DNA of 36,120 nt. Origin: Streptomyces griseus subsp. griseus (GTDB taxonomy: Bacteria > Actinomycetota > Actinomycetes > Streptomycetales > Streptomycetaceae). The stretch is from NCBI RefSeq assembly GCF_000720255.1, contig NZ_JOJE01000062.1, positions 1 through 36,120 on the forward strand. The letters are read 5' to 3'. Shown here piece by piece: positions 24,186-32,047 of this stretch (positions are counted from its first letter, which is position 1; every line of letters starts with the position of its first letter). The position numbers were made by a program, and so were the translations under genes. The notes under the pieces were generated by a model that worked only from the letters and a program-made list of their open reading frames with translations, had not been told where the DNA came from and made no database searches.

Positions 24186-25172
24186 TCACGTCTCCGGCCC
24201 GGCGGGCGCCTCGCCGCCGTACGGGCCGGACAGGGTGTCCAGCGCATCCCGCAGGGTCGTCGGCCGGAGCATCCCCGGGGCGGGGCGGCCGAGCCAGCCG
24301 GGGCCGCCGAGTATCACCGTGGGCCGTCCGCGGGCGCCCCGGACACCCCACTGCGCGTCGGCGACGTGCCGGGCCAGGGGCACGCTCGCCGAGGAGCGGG
24401 ACTGCGCCCACAGCACGACGGCCACCGGGCCGAGCCGCTCCACCGCGGCGGTGAGTGCCTCGGCGGGTACGGCGGCGCCGAACATCCTGGTGGGCACCCG
24501 GAGCCGGGTGAGTCCGGCGTTGAGTGCCTCCAGCGGCAGGGTGTGCTGTTCGCCGGGTACGCAGGCCAGCACGACGGGCCCGGCGCCGGTGGTGCCGCCC
24601 GGTCCCGTCGGAGGGCGGGTGTGCCGACGCAGGGTGCTGGAGACGTGCCAGGACAGCAGGTGCTCGACCTCGACGTACCGGTCGCCGGAGGAGGCCCACT
24701 TGCGTCCCACGGCGTGCAGCGTCGGGACCATGACCTCCTGCCAGGCGACGACCAGCCCGTGGTCCGCGACGGCGGAGTCCAGCAGCTCGTCCACGACCGG
24801 CACGTCGAGCCGCACCGCGGCGCGGGCCAGGCCCCGGCACTCCTGGCGCACGTCGCCGAGGGGCGGCGAGCCCGCGGCACGCGAGCGGCCGCGGGGCTCC
24901 TCGGGGGGCGGCTCGGGTGCTCGGACCGCTGCCCCTCCCCTGGCCGTGCGGGCCGCCTCGGCGGGTGGCACTCCGGCGGACGTGAGTCGGCACATGGTCT
25001 CCAGCACGACCACGTCCTCGGGGCTCCACCGCCGGTGCCGGCCGTCGGCGCGGACCGCCGGCCCGATGCCGTAGCGGCGGTCCCAGGAGCGCAGGGTCGT
25101 GGGCGACACACCCAGGCGACGCGCCAGCGCACCGGTCGTGAGACTCACGGCAGCGTCCGTGCATTTCGCCAT
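24186..25172 (-). CDS. MerR-family regulator with B12-binding domain (LitR/CarH-like)
   Basis: A 328-aa photoreceptor-type repressor. The MerR winged helix is at residues 9-75 (LTTGALARRLGVSPTTLRSWDRRYGI). A four-helix bundle carries W159-x10-E170-H171 (KWASSGDRYVEVEH), one residue longer than the W-x9-EH cap motif of CarH. The C-terminal Rossmann domain has VPGEQH with His210 in the position of the lower cobalt ligand. CarH and LitR proteins bind adenosylcobalamin in the dark and repress; light breaks the Co-C bond and frees the DNA. The start at 25172 lies 7 nt after a TATAGT -10 box, so it should be leaderless. It is divergent from an ECF sigma gene and convergent with the photolyase. The Gly after the His ligand is replaced (HTLP), so cofactor binding is likely but unproven. 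Confidence 0.85.
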   Translation of the reverse strand: MAKCTDAAVSLTTGALARRLGVSPTTLRSWDRRYGIGPAVRADGRHRRWSPEDVVVLETMCRLTSAGVPPAEAARTARGGAAVRAPEPPPEEPRGRSRAAGSPPLGDVRQECRGLARAAVRLDVPVVDELLDSAVADHGLVVAWQEVMVPTLHAVGRKWASSGDRYVEVEHLLSWHVSSTLRRHTRPPTGPGGTTGAGPVVLACVPGEQHTLPLEALNAGLTRLRVPTRMFGAAVPAEALTAAVERLGPVAVVLWAQSRSSASVPLARHVADAQWGVRGARGRPTVILGGPGWLGRPAPGMLRPTTLRDALDTLSGPYGGEAPAGPET

Positions 25173-25179
25173 GGAACCG

Positions 25180-25204
25180 ACTATACGATGCAAAACCGAT
25201 GCAA
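25180..25204. promoter_or_regulatory. Divergent merR/sigma promoter with 11-bp-spaced direct repeats
   Basis: TATAGT on the minus strand (25185-25180) is the -10 of the merR gene. Just upstream, CGATGCAA occurs twice (25186-25193 and 25197-25204) exactly 11 bp apart, covering the -35 region. CarH-type regulators bind 11-bp tandem direct repeats, so this is the best operator candidate. Confidence 0.6.
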
Positions 25205-25261
25205 GTTGAGCGGCTCGGTCGGTTGCCCGGACGATGGCGGCACCTGAGAGGAGCCGTCTCG

Positions 25262-25840
25262 ATGAGATCGCATCCGTGGGCCCCGGTCGAGGAGTCGCTC
25301 GCCGACGAGGAGCTGGCGCGAGGACTCGTGGCCGGTGACGAAGCGTGTCTGGCCGCCGCCTACCACCGCTGGTCCGCCCTGGTGCACGCACTCGCCCGAC
25401 GCTCCCTGGGCGACCCTAGGGAGGCCGAGGACGTCACCCAGCAGGTCTTCCTCGGCGTGTGGTGCGGACGTCGGGGGTACCGGCCCGAGCGCGGCACGAT
25501 CGCCGGTTGGATCGTCGGCATCGCCCGGCGGAAGATCGCCGACGCCCTGTCCGCCCGCAGCCGCCGCGGTGAGCTCGCCACCTGGGCCGGATCCGCCCTC
25601 GCCCTCACCGATCCGCAGCGCGGCCGCCCCGAGGCCGCGCTGGACCGCGTCCTGGTCAGCAGCGAACTGGCCAAGCTCCCGTCGGCCCAGCGGCGGGTGC
25701 TGCGGCTGACCTTCTACGAGGACCTCACGCAGACCCAGATCGCGGAGCGCACGGGCTGGCCCCTGGGCACGGTGAAGAGCCACGCGCGGCGCGGCCTGGA
25801 CCGGCTGCGCCGTCGCCTGGAGCCGGAGGGGAGCGTCTGA
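25262..25840 (+). CDS. ECF RNA polymerase sigma factor (LitS-like by context)
   Basis: A 192-aa two-domain sigma factor. Region 2 is at about residues 25-100 (DEACLAAAYHRWSALVHALARR, DPREAEDVTQQVFLGVWCGR, TIAGWIVGIARRKIADAL). Region 4 is at about 138-187 (LPSAQRRVLRLTFYEDLTQTQIAERTGWPLGTVKSHARRGLDRLR). ATG at 25262 has GAGGAG 8 nt upstream; a longer reading from 25199 is unlikely. No anti-sigma gene follows. In S. coelicolor the MerR regulator LitR and sigma LitS are adjacent and drive light-induced genes; the same pairing next to a photolyase suggests the same circuit here. A strong hairpin ends the gene. Confidence 0.9.
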   Translation: MRSHPWAPVEESLADEELARGLVAGDEACLAAAYHRWSALVHALARRSLGDPREAEDVTQQVFLGVWCGRRGYRPERGTIAGWIVGIARRKIADALSARSRRGELATWAGSALALTDPQRGRPEAALDRVLVSSELAKLPSAQRRVLRLTFYEDLTQTQIAERTGWPLGTVKSHARRGLDRLRRRLEPEGSV

Positions 25841-25911
25841 GGCCCCGGTCGGCAACTCTGTCTGTTCCTGCATCCGCGGGCACTCCTCGGACGGAACTGA
25901 CGGACGGGGCA

Positions 25912-25949
25912 CCCGCCCTCGGAGAGGGTCGGCGCTCTCCGGGGGCGGG
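25912..25949. terminator. Terminator after the ECF sigma gene
   Basis: A 15-bp stem with one G-U pair (25912-25926 with 25935-25949) and an 8-nt loop starts 71 nt after the sigma stop. It is the only strong hairpin in the gap. Confidence 0.75.
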
Positions 25950-26005
25950 CTCACACCCGGCGCAGGGCGGCCCTTGCCGTCGGGTTCACCACGACACCCG
26001 GGCCC

Positions 26006-26140
26006 ATGTACGGGCCGAGCTGGTTCATGTGCGCGATGGGCGTCTGGATGATCATCGCCGCGTGGATCACCGGCGACAGCCCCGTAGCCGGGGTGATCTG
26101 CAACCACATCGTCATCGGTCATTACTCAGCTCTCGGCGGT
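26006..26140 (+). pseudogene. Possible remnant of an SPW-repeat membrane protein
   Basis: The frame from ATG 26006 reads MYGPSWFMCAMGVWMIIAAW and then VICNHIVIGHYSAL. This resembles one SPW repeat (two short membrane helices with Trp and an N-x-I-V-I-G end). It then runs antisense into the hydrolase gene without further membrane segments. There is no ribosome site. It may be the last surviving fragment of such a gene. Confidence 0.35.
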
Positions 26141-26935
26141 GACCCGGCCCACCCAGTCCTGGATGAGCCGGACGGTCAGCTCGGGCTGTTCCTCGTGCAG
26201 GTAGTGGCCGACATCGACCCAGTGGTCCACACGGGAGCCGGGTACGTGCAGGGTGTTCCGCTCCCAGTCGGCGGCCTCGGCCGATGTCCACACCGTCAGG
26301 GCCGGCTGCGTGCGTCGGCGCAGGTACCTCTCGCTGTGCGGGCGGATACCGACCGCGCCCCGGTCGGTGTACATGCCTGCGTAGGCCTGGGCGATGACGT
26401 GGTCCGGAGTTCCGAGCATGGTTCGGATGTGCGCGGTGCGCAGCCCCGGCGGGGCCTGAGGGGAGAACGCGCCCGCCACGAAGGTGGCCGCCGCCAGGGC
26501 CCCCCGCTCCCGGTACTCGGCCGACCGCCCCGGAATCATGTCCACCTCGGTGCCGTGCGCACCGTGGGCCGGGTCGAGGGCGATGACCGACCGGACCAGC
26601 TCCGGGTGCCGTACGGCGAGCAGGTTGACCACCTGGCCTCCCATGGAGTGGCCGACGGCCACCACCGGACCGCAGTGGAGGGCGTCGACCAGCGCGGCCA
26701 GGTCGTCCGCCATCTCCACCGGCGTGTTGCCTTGTTCCGGCACATCGGAGCGGCCGTGACCCCGCAGGTCGGGCACGATCAGACGGAACCGGTCGGCCAG
26801 GGTCTCGGCGTGGCCTGACCATTCCCTGCCGTCGCCGCCCCAGCCGTGCACCAGCAGCAGGGCGGTGGCGTCGGCGGGCCCGAGGCTCGTACAGAACAGC
26901 CTGACGTTGCGGTGCGGGAAGGGGATGTGGGTCAC
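26126..26935 (-). CDS. Alpha/beta hydrolase at the end of the polysaccharide operon
   Basis: A 269-aa alpha/beta hydrolase. Motifs: LLLVHGWGGDGREW (oxyanion loop, about residues 27-40), DLRGHGRSD, nucleophile elbow AVGHSMGGQ (Ser at about 96), a possible acid in LTVWTSAEAADWE, and a late His in VDVGHYLHEE. There is no signal peptide, so it is intracellular. GTG at 26935 has a weak ribosome site and lies 19 nt after the lyase stop, consistent with co-transcription. Likely roles are ester cleavage on imported oligosaccharides or related aromatics; the substrate is unknown. Confidence 0.86.
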   Translation of the reverse strand: MTHIPFPHRNVRLFCTSLGPADATALLLVHGWGGDGREWSGHAETLADRFRLIVPDLRGHGRSDVPEQGNTPVEMADDLAALVDALHCGPVVAVGHSMGGQVVNLLAVRHPELVRSVIALDPAHGAHGTEVDMIPGRSAEYRERGALAAATFVAGAFSPQAPPGLRTAHIRTMLGTPDHVIAQAYAGMYTDRGAVGIRPHSERYLRRRTQPALTVWTSAEAADWERNTLHVPGSRVDHWVDVGHYLHEEQPELTVRLIQDWVGRVTAES

Positions 26936-26954
26936 GGTCGGGTCCGATCAGCAC

Positions 26955-28121
26955 TCAGAGTGAGAACAGGAGGGTGCCGAACCCCGGGTGGTCGCACTGG
27001 AAGGGTGCGCCCTCCGGCCGTAGCCGGCCCGCCACCCGGGAGGTGTACGGGGCGGACCGGCCGGCCCGTTTCACATAGTGGTTGTACGCCATCTCGTAGA
27101 TGGAGCGGAACGTGCCACGCCCGTCGGTGGAGAGGGCGGGCCAGTGCCAGTCGCACCGGCCGAAGGCGGGGTCGTACGGGACGGTGTTGCCGAGGTTGTA
27201 CTTCGCCGTGTACTCGAAGCCGGACAGCAGCAGCGAGTCGGAGGCGCCGTAGAGGTCAAGGCCCTGGATCCAGCCGGTCTGGCAGATCTCGGCGAGTGAG
27301 CCGAGGATCAGCTGGGTGTGCGCCTGGTCGCGGCCGGACTCGCAGCACTGTCCGGTGCCCGGCTGGACCAGTTTGGTCAGCCCGCAGCAGCTGTGGGTGT
27401 AGAAGGCGTCGTAGGCGTCGTTGAACAGGGTGAGGTTGTTGCAGGCCACCGCGATCTGCAGCATGCCCTTGAGGCCCATCAGACCGTAGCCGCCGTCGCC
27501 GTAGACGTTGATCAGGGGCACGAAGATGTTCTCGAACATCGCGACCGTCCGGGCGAGTTCGGCGGGCGTCCAGCTGCCCGAGGGGCCCGTGTAGTGCATG
27601 ATCTCGACGGCGGCGGCCAGTTTGGCACCATAGATCCCGGCGGCGAGTTCGGCGTCCTTGCCGTTGATCTCCTGAAGGGCGTTCGTCCAGGACTTAATGA
27701 TCTCCAGGGCCTTGTTCGCGTGGGCGGTGTCCCGGGTGATGTACCACATGAGGGCGTTCTGGTAGGCGGCGTTGCAGTCGTACCAGAGTTCCGTGTTGCC
27801 GGCCTCGTCTGCGCTGCCCCGGGTCACGGTCTCCCGGCCGCCGGCGACGACGTAGGCCGACCTGGAGAAGAAGTCGGCGGCGAAGACCTTGTAGCCGTCG
27901 ATCCACGGTGCCGCGCCGGCCGCGACCTTGCCGCGGATGCGGTCGAGGTCGGCGCGGCTGTGCAGTACGCCCGGGTGGGTCAGCGAGGTCAGACCGGAGG
28001 TGACGGCGCCGGCCGGGCGGGCGGTGGCGAGTCCGGCGCCGGTGAGGCCGGCCGCTCCGGTTCCGACGGCGGTGATCTGCAGGAATCGGCGGCGGGTGGG
28101 GGTGGCGGGCGGCTCGTTCAT
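26955..28121 (-). CDS. Tat-exported alginate lyase-family protein (PF05426, PL38-like)
   Basis: A 388-aa secreted polysaccharide lyase candidate. The N-terminus has a twin-arginine signal (TRRRFLQITAVG, residues 9-20) and a hydrophobic Ala/Gly segment ending near ARPAGA. The mature part is an all-helical toroid: LTHPGVLHSRADLDRIRGKV, then WYDCNAAYQNALMWYITRDTAHANKALEIIKSW, and the signature ESGRDQAHTQLILGSLAEICQTGWIQGLDLYG, which carries probable active-site Arg, His and Tyr. This segment is typical of the alginate-lyase superfamily, including glucuronan lyases. Beta-elimination on a uronic-acid polymer is the best guess; the polymer is not identified. ATG at 28121 has GAAAGG upstream. It follows the 978-aa protein by about 90 nt. 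Confidence 0.83.
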   Translation of the reverse strand: MNEPPATPTRRRFLQITAVGTGAAGLTGAGLATARPAGAVTSGLTSLTHPGVLHSRADLDRIRGKVAAGAAPWIDGYKVFAADFFSRSAYVVAGGRETVTRGSADEAGNTELWYDCNAAYQNALMWYITRDTAHANKALEIIKSWTNALQEINGKDAELAAGIYGAKLAAAVEIMHYTGPSGSWTPAELARTVAMFENIFVPLINVYGDGGYGLMGLKGMLQIAVACNNLTLFNDAYDAFYTHSCCGLTKLVQPGTGQCCESGRDQAHTQLILGSLAEICQTGWIQGLDLYGASDSLLLSGFEYTAKYNLGNTVPYDPAFGRCDWHWPALSTDGRGTFRSIYEMAYNHYVKRAGRSAPYTSRVAGRLRPEGAPFQCDHPGFGTLLFSL

Positions 28122-28212
28122 GAAGTGGTGGCCTTTCACTCGGCGTTGAGTGATTGAGGGCTTGGGGGGTGGGCCGGTGCGGTCCCCCGCACCGCACCGG
28201 CCGCGAGGGGGC

Positions 28213-31149
28213 TCAGCCGCGGTACAGGACCAGGCTGCTGCGCGGGCCGAGCTTCGGCCGTTGACCGGGGCCGACCGTCCGGCCGGTGGCGAGGTCGCGG
28301 GCGGGGCCGAAGTCGGTTCTCGTCGGAAGGGTGAAGGCCTTGTCCGTGCTGGTGTTCATGGCGACGAGGTAGTCGCCGTACTCACAGAGGTAGAAGGGCG
28401 CGCGGCCGACCAGCATCGTCTCGACACCGTCGAAGTGCACGCCGAGGGTGGGGTCGGGGACGTCGGCCGGTACCGGGGCGAGGTGGTAGACGTCGCCGGC
28501 GAGGGCCTGGTGGAGGGTGTCACCGGGGGGCGGGAATCCACCGGGCGGGATGTGGGAGGCACCGGGGTCGTTGATGGCGTAGTCCCACAGGACCCAGTCG
28601 CGGGCCGTGAAGGTGTCGCCGGTGGTGCCCGCGCTGCGCTCGCGGATGGTGGCGGAGCGCTGGTCGACGGGGGTGATGTGGTGGACGCGGGCGTAGTTGT
28701 TGACGCCCTGGCGGGAACGGAAGTAGAGCGAGGCGAAGAAGAGTTCGTCGCCGTTCTTGACGGCCACGCAGCCGTTCTCCTCGTCGGTGAGGACGAAGTC
28801 GGGCTGGTCCCAGCCGGTGGGTATCCGGCCCGGGCGGGAGGCCAGCGCCTGGAAGTCCGGCCAGTCGCGGGAGAGGAACCGCAGGGCGTTCAGGCCGACG
28901 CGGGTCCAGGTGTGAGTGGCCTGGAGGTTCAGCTGCGGGTAGAGCTGGCCGTCGGCGGCCATCTCCTGCGTCCAGCCGACGATCTCGGGGTCCTTGAACA
29001 CGGCCGCCGACATCACGGGGTTGGAGTCCCAGGCGGTGCGGGAGGCGTAGGCGGTCTCGCCGGGGTAGACCTCGTTGCGCCAGCCGATGACGGTCTCGAT
29101 GCGGGAGATCCGGTGGTGGTCCTTGTCCACGTCGATCACCCGGAACTTCCCGCGCGCCTTGGTCATCATGACCATGTGGTCGCGCAGTTCGGGCGCTTCC
29201 TGGCCCTGGTACCCGCGCGTGACCGACTCGTACATCATGACCAGCCAGTCGATGACCTCGCCGTAGCTGCCGACGTAGCCGAGCTCGCGGGTCAGGCCCG
29301 CCCTGGTCACCTGGTAGTAGCCGTCGCCGAGGGGCTTGGTCGGCTTGCCGTCCTGGTCCTCGGGGCCGAGGTAGGGGACCAGACCGATCGACTGGTACAT
29401 GTAGTCGCGGGCCTTGTCCTCCGGGAGGGCCAGGTTTGGGGCGAGGAGCTTCAGGCCGCGGTTGGTCTGGTAGAGGCCGATGGCACAGATCTGGGCCTGG
29501 TTGCTGTAGTGCGGGAAGTGCCTGCGCCAGTAGTCGCGGCTGGACTTCAGCATGTCGACATAGGCGTCCTTGCGCACCGGCGGCACGGGCGTGGTCGTGT
29601 TCGCGGGGGCGACGAGAGTGACGTCGTCGAACCAGGCGGTGCCGGGACCGTTCAGGCGCAGTGTCATCTGCATCTGGGTCGCGCCGGCCGGGGTGTCGAA
29701 GACGAACTTGACGAACTCCCAGTCGTGCGTGCCCTTGGTCGCGTACACCTTGTGGTCGGTGCCCACCAGCTTGCCGCTCGCGTCGTAGAACAGCGGGTCG
29801 ATGTGGGCGCCGACGCCCGTGACACCCTCGGTCCTGATCCAGGCGCCGTAGGTGTACGTGCCTGAGCCGATCTTGGTCTTCCCGTCCGGGTAGACGTAGA
29901 CCTTGCCGTCGGACGCGGTGGCCGAGAGCTTCAGGGAGGCCGATCCGCCGCGGGCGACCGTGGTGTCGCGGGTACAGGTCGCGTCCGCGCTCAGCGCCCA
30001 GCCGGGTGCCGACCAGGCCTGCGGGGTGTCGCCGCCCGCTTCGAAACCGGGATTGGTGATGGCGTACGGCGAACCGGTCACCTGCGTGCCGAGACGGTCG
30101 CCGAGGTGCTCCCACAGCAGGGCCAGCACCAGGCCGACCCGGCCGAAGCCCTGCCACTGCTGGTCGGAGCCGGTCATGACGGTGCTGTCGGCCTTCCAGG
30201 CCATGTAGCGGCCGTCGATGGCCTGCAGCACCCGGTCGATCGCCTCCGGCCTGCCGTAGGCCGGGCTCCCCGACCACAGGTAGCCCTCGGCCAGCGACTG
30301 CATGGCCCAGCCGTCCAGGGTGGCCGGGTTGGCGGTGGTGAGGAGGTTCTGCTGGTCCTTCTGCACCCGCGTCCTGATGGCGTCCAGGACCTCCTCGCCG
30401 CCGGTGCGGGCGGTCGGTGTGGGCGCGGTGCCCTGGACCTCGCCCTTGGGCGGTACGAAGCAGGGGTCGGTGTGGGTGTAGAGACGGTAGATGCCGCGGG
30501 ACGGCGTGGTCATGGTGCGGTAGAGCTGACTCGCGTCCTGGCCGTAGGACCAGATGCGGCCCATGGCCCGGATCTCCAGCGTCACCTTGTCCTTGCCCGC
30601 GGTCATCTTCTCCGGCAGCGGCAGGGTGTGGAAGAAGAAGCGGCCCGGGGTGCGCGGGGCGGTGTCGAGGATGTCGAGGCTGTCGACGGCGCCCTGGTCC
30701 TCGTAGCCGACCTGCTGTCCCTCGCAGAAGAGCTGGAGGCGCCACATGTTGGTGCCGGACCCGGCCTCCTCGGAGGTGTCGTCGTAGTCGTCGCCCCAGA
30801 GGCGGACGGTGACGTACGTGGTGCCGGTGGGGTTGACTGCGACGTCGAACTCGAGGGTGCCGCCCCAGTACGAGGCGGGGGCGGTGGGGTTGAGGACACG
30901 TGCCGGCTGGCCGAGGCCGCCGGTGACCGTGTCGGAGAGGGTGGCGGTGAGGCCGTGCGCGGCCTCGGAGTCCGCGTCGCCGAAGACGACGACGTCGAGC
31001 GGTGCGCAACCGCGCGGGCCGGCTGCGGCCGGCTCATCCGGCTCGGCCGCGAGGGCGGGGGCGGCGGTCGGCAGTCCGATGGCGGCCGCGGCGACACCGG
31101 TGGCTCCGGCGTACTTCAGCACATCGCGTCTTCTGGGTGCGTTGGGCAC
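28213..31149 (-). CDS. 978-aa Tat-exported protein with jelly-roll module, probable polysaccharide-active enzyme
   Basis: Large secreted protein with a Tat signal (APRRRDVLKYAG, residues 4-15; cleavage near ALAAEP). An N-terminal beta-rich domain (about 50-240; PASYWGGTLEFDVAVNPTGT) precedes a helical region (about 255-355; LDAIRTRVQKDQQNLL, DGWAMQSLAEGYLWSG). A carbohydrate-binding-module-like jelly roll (about 365-520) opens with ITNPGFEAGGDTPQAWS and ends with NGPGTAWFDDVTLVAP. A second helical region (about 530-790) and a C-terminal beta domain follow. The layout (helical toroid plus beta sandwiches) resembles large polysaccharide lyases or hydrolases, but no family or catalytic residues could be assigned. 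GTG at 31149 has AAAGGA 6 nt upstream. It sits between the permeases and the lyase gene in one operon. Confidence 0.8.
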   Translation of the reverse strand: MPNAPRRRDVLKYAGATGVAAAAIGLPTAAPALAAEPDEPAAAGPRGCAPLDVVVFGDADSEAAHGLTATLSDTVTGGLGQPARVLNPTAPASYWGGTLEFDVAVNPTGTTYVTVRLWGDDYDDTSEEAGSGTNMWRLQLFCEGQQVGYEDQGAVDSLDILDTAPRTPGRFFFHTLPLPEKMTAGKDKVTLEIRAMGRIWSYGQDASQLYRTMTTPSRGIYRLYTHTDPCFVPPKGEVQGTAPTPTARTGGEEVLDAIRTRVQKDQQNLLTTANPATLDGWAMQSLAEGYLWSGSPAYGRPEAIDRVLQAIDGRYMAWKADSTVMTGSDQQWQGFGRVGLVLALLWEHLGDRLGTQVTGSPYAITNPGFEAGGDTPQAWSAPGWALSADATCTRDTTVARGGSASLKLSATASDGKVYVYPDGKTKIGSGTYTYGAWIRTEGVTGVGAHIDPLFYDASGKLVGTDHKVYATKGTHDWEFVKFVFDTPAGATQMQMTLRLNGPGTAWFDDVTLVAPANTTTPVPPVRKDAYVDMLKSSRDYWRRHFPHYSNQAQICAIGLYQTNRGLKLLAPNLALPEDKARDYMYQSIGLVPYLGPEDQDGKPTKPLGDGYYQVTRAGLTRELGYVGSYGEVIDWLVMMYESVTRGYQGQEAPELRDHMVMMTKARGKFRVIDVDKDHHRISRIETVIGWRNEVYPGETAYASRTAWDSNPVMSAAVFKDPEIVGWTQEMAADGQLYPQLNLQATHTWTRVGLNALRFLSRDWPDFQALASRPGRIPTGWDQPDFVLTDEENGCVAVKNGDELFFASLYFRSRQGVNNYARVHHITPVDQRSATIRERSAGTTGDTFTARDWVLWDYAINDPGASHIPPGGFPPPGDTLHQALAGDVYHLAPVPADVPDPTLGVHFDGVETMLVGRAPFYLCEYGDYLVAMNTSTDKAFTLPTRTDFGPARDLATGRTVGPGQRPKLGPRSSLVLYRG

Positions 31150-31159
31150 GGTGGTTCCT

Positions 31160-32047
31160 TTACTTGAGGCTGCCCATGAGGATTCCGCTGCGCCAGTACT
31201 TCTGGAGGGCGAACATGAAGACCGCCAGTGGGATGATCGACAGCAGCGACCCGGTGAGGACGAGGGTGTTCATGTCGCGGGCGGTCTGCGCCTGTTGCAC
31301 CCAGGAGAAGAGGCCCAGGGTGACGGGGAAGGAGCGCTCGCCGTTCAGCATGAACAGGGGGAGGAAGAAGTTGTTCCAGATGTTGACGAAGTCGAGCATG
31401 AAGATGGTGATGCCGCCGGTGCGCATCAGCCGGAGGGCGACCGAGAAGAAGATCCGTGTCTCGCTCGCGCCGTCGATACGGGCGGCCTCCATCAGCTCGG
31501 TGGGCACCGAGGTATCGGCGTACACCTTGCCGAGGTAGACCCCGAAGGGGTTGATGAAGTACGGGATCAGCACCGCCCAGACGGTGTTGGTGAGCCCGAT
31601 CTCCGCGAACACGAGGTACAGCGGGAACGCCAGCAGCGTGCTCGGCAGCAACGAGGCACCGACGATGACGCCGAACAGGGCGCCTCGGCCCCGGAACCCG
31701 AACTTCGCCAAGCCGTAGCCGGCGGCGAGCGAGACCAGGGTCGAACCGGCGGCGCCTACGGTGGAGTAGAGGACCGAGTTGAGGATCCAGCGGCCGAAGA
31801 CCCCGTCGTGGTAGTCCCAGATCGCCTGGAAGTTGTCGGCGAGGTGGTTGGAGGAGAACCACAGGCCGAACGTCGAGTACAGGTCCGTCTGGTTCTTCGT
31901 CGAGGCGACCAGCAGGAACCAGGTGGGTGCGAGCGAGTAGAGCAGGAAGACGATGAGCAGTGCGGTGGTCAGCGCCACCGCGCGGCGGGTCGGGCGCGCT
32001 CCCCCACCGGAGTCGGTTGCGGTGTTCGTGGCGCTGGCACTGCTCAT
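31160..32047 (-). CDS. Carbohydrate ABC transporter permease (MalG/UgpE-type)
   Basis: A 295-aa inner-membrane permease with six helices. The ATPase-coupling EAA loop is visible as ELMEAARIDGASETRIFFSVALRLM (about residues 190-214). The conserved end FMFALQKYWRSGILMGSLK is typical of the second permease (CUT1, MalG-like) of sugar importers. ATG at 32047 overlaps the stop of the first permease by 4 nt (ATGA), so translation is coupled. No ATP-binding subunit lies in the operon; Streptomyces often use the shared ATPase MsiK. Confidence 0.93.
   Translation of the reverse strand: MSSASATNTATDSGGGARPTRRAVALTTALLIVFLLYSLAPTWFLLVASTKNQTDLYSTFGLWFSSNHLADNFQAIWDYHDGVFGRWILNSVLYSTVGAAGSTLVSLAAGYGLAKFGFRGRGALFGVIVGASLLPSTLLAFPLYLVFAEIGLTNTVWAVLIPYFINPFGVYLGKVYADTSVPTELMEAARIDGASETRIFFSVALRLMRTGGITIFMLDFVNIWNNFFLPLFMLNGERSFPVTLGLFSWVQQAQTARDMNTLVLTGSLLSIIPLAVFMFALQKYWRSGILMGSLK

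Noticed and set aside
25841..26125. Cobalamin riboswitch near the B12-dependent regulator
   Set aside because: No B12-box-like sequence or extended multi-stem leader was seen; only one simple terminator hairpin is present.
26112..26954. Alternative 280-aa minus ORF over the alpha/beta hydrolase
   Set aside because: It is a different frame with low-complexity Arg/Gly/Pro sequence; the 269-aa frame has the nucleophile elbow and other hydrolase motifs.
28150..29865. Long plus-strand ORF opposite the 978-aa gene
   Set aside because: It is a Gly/Val/Asp-rich shadow frame without motifs, while the minus strand has a signal peptide and recognisable domains.
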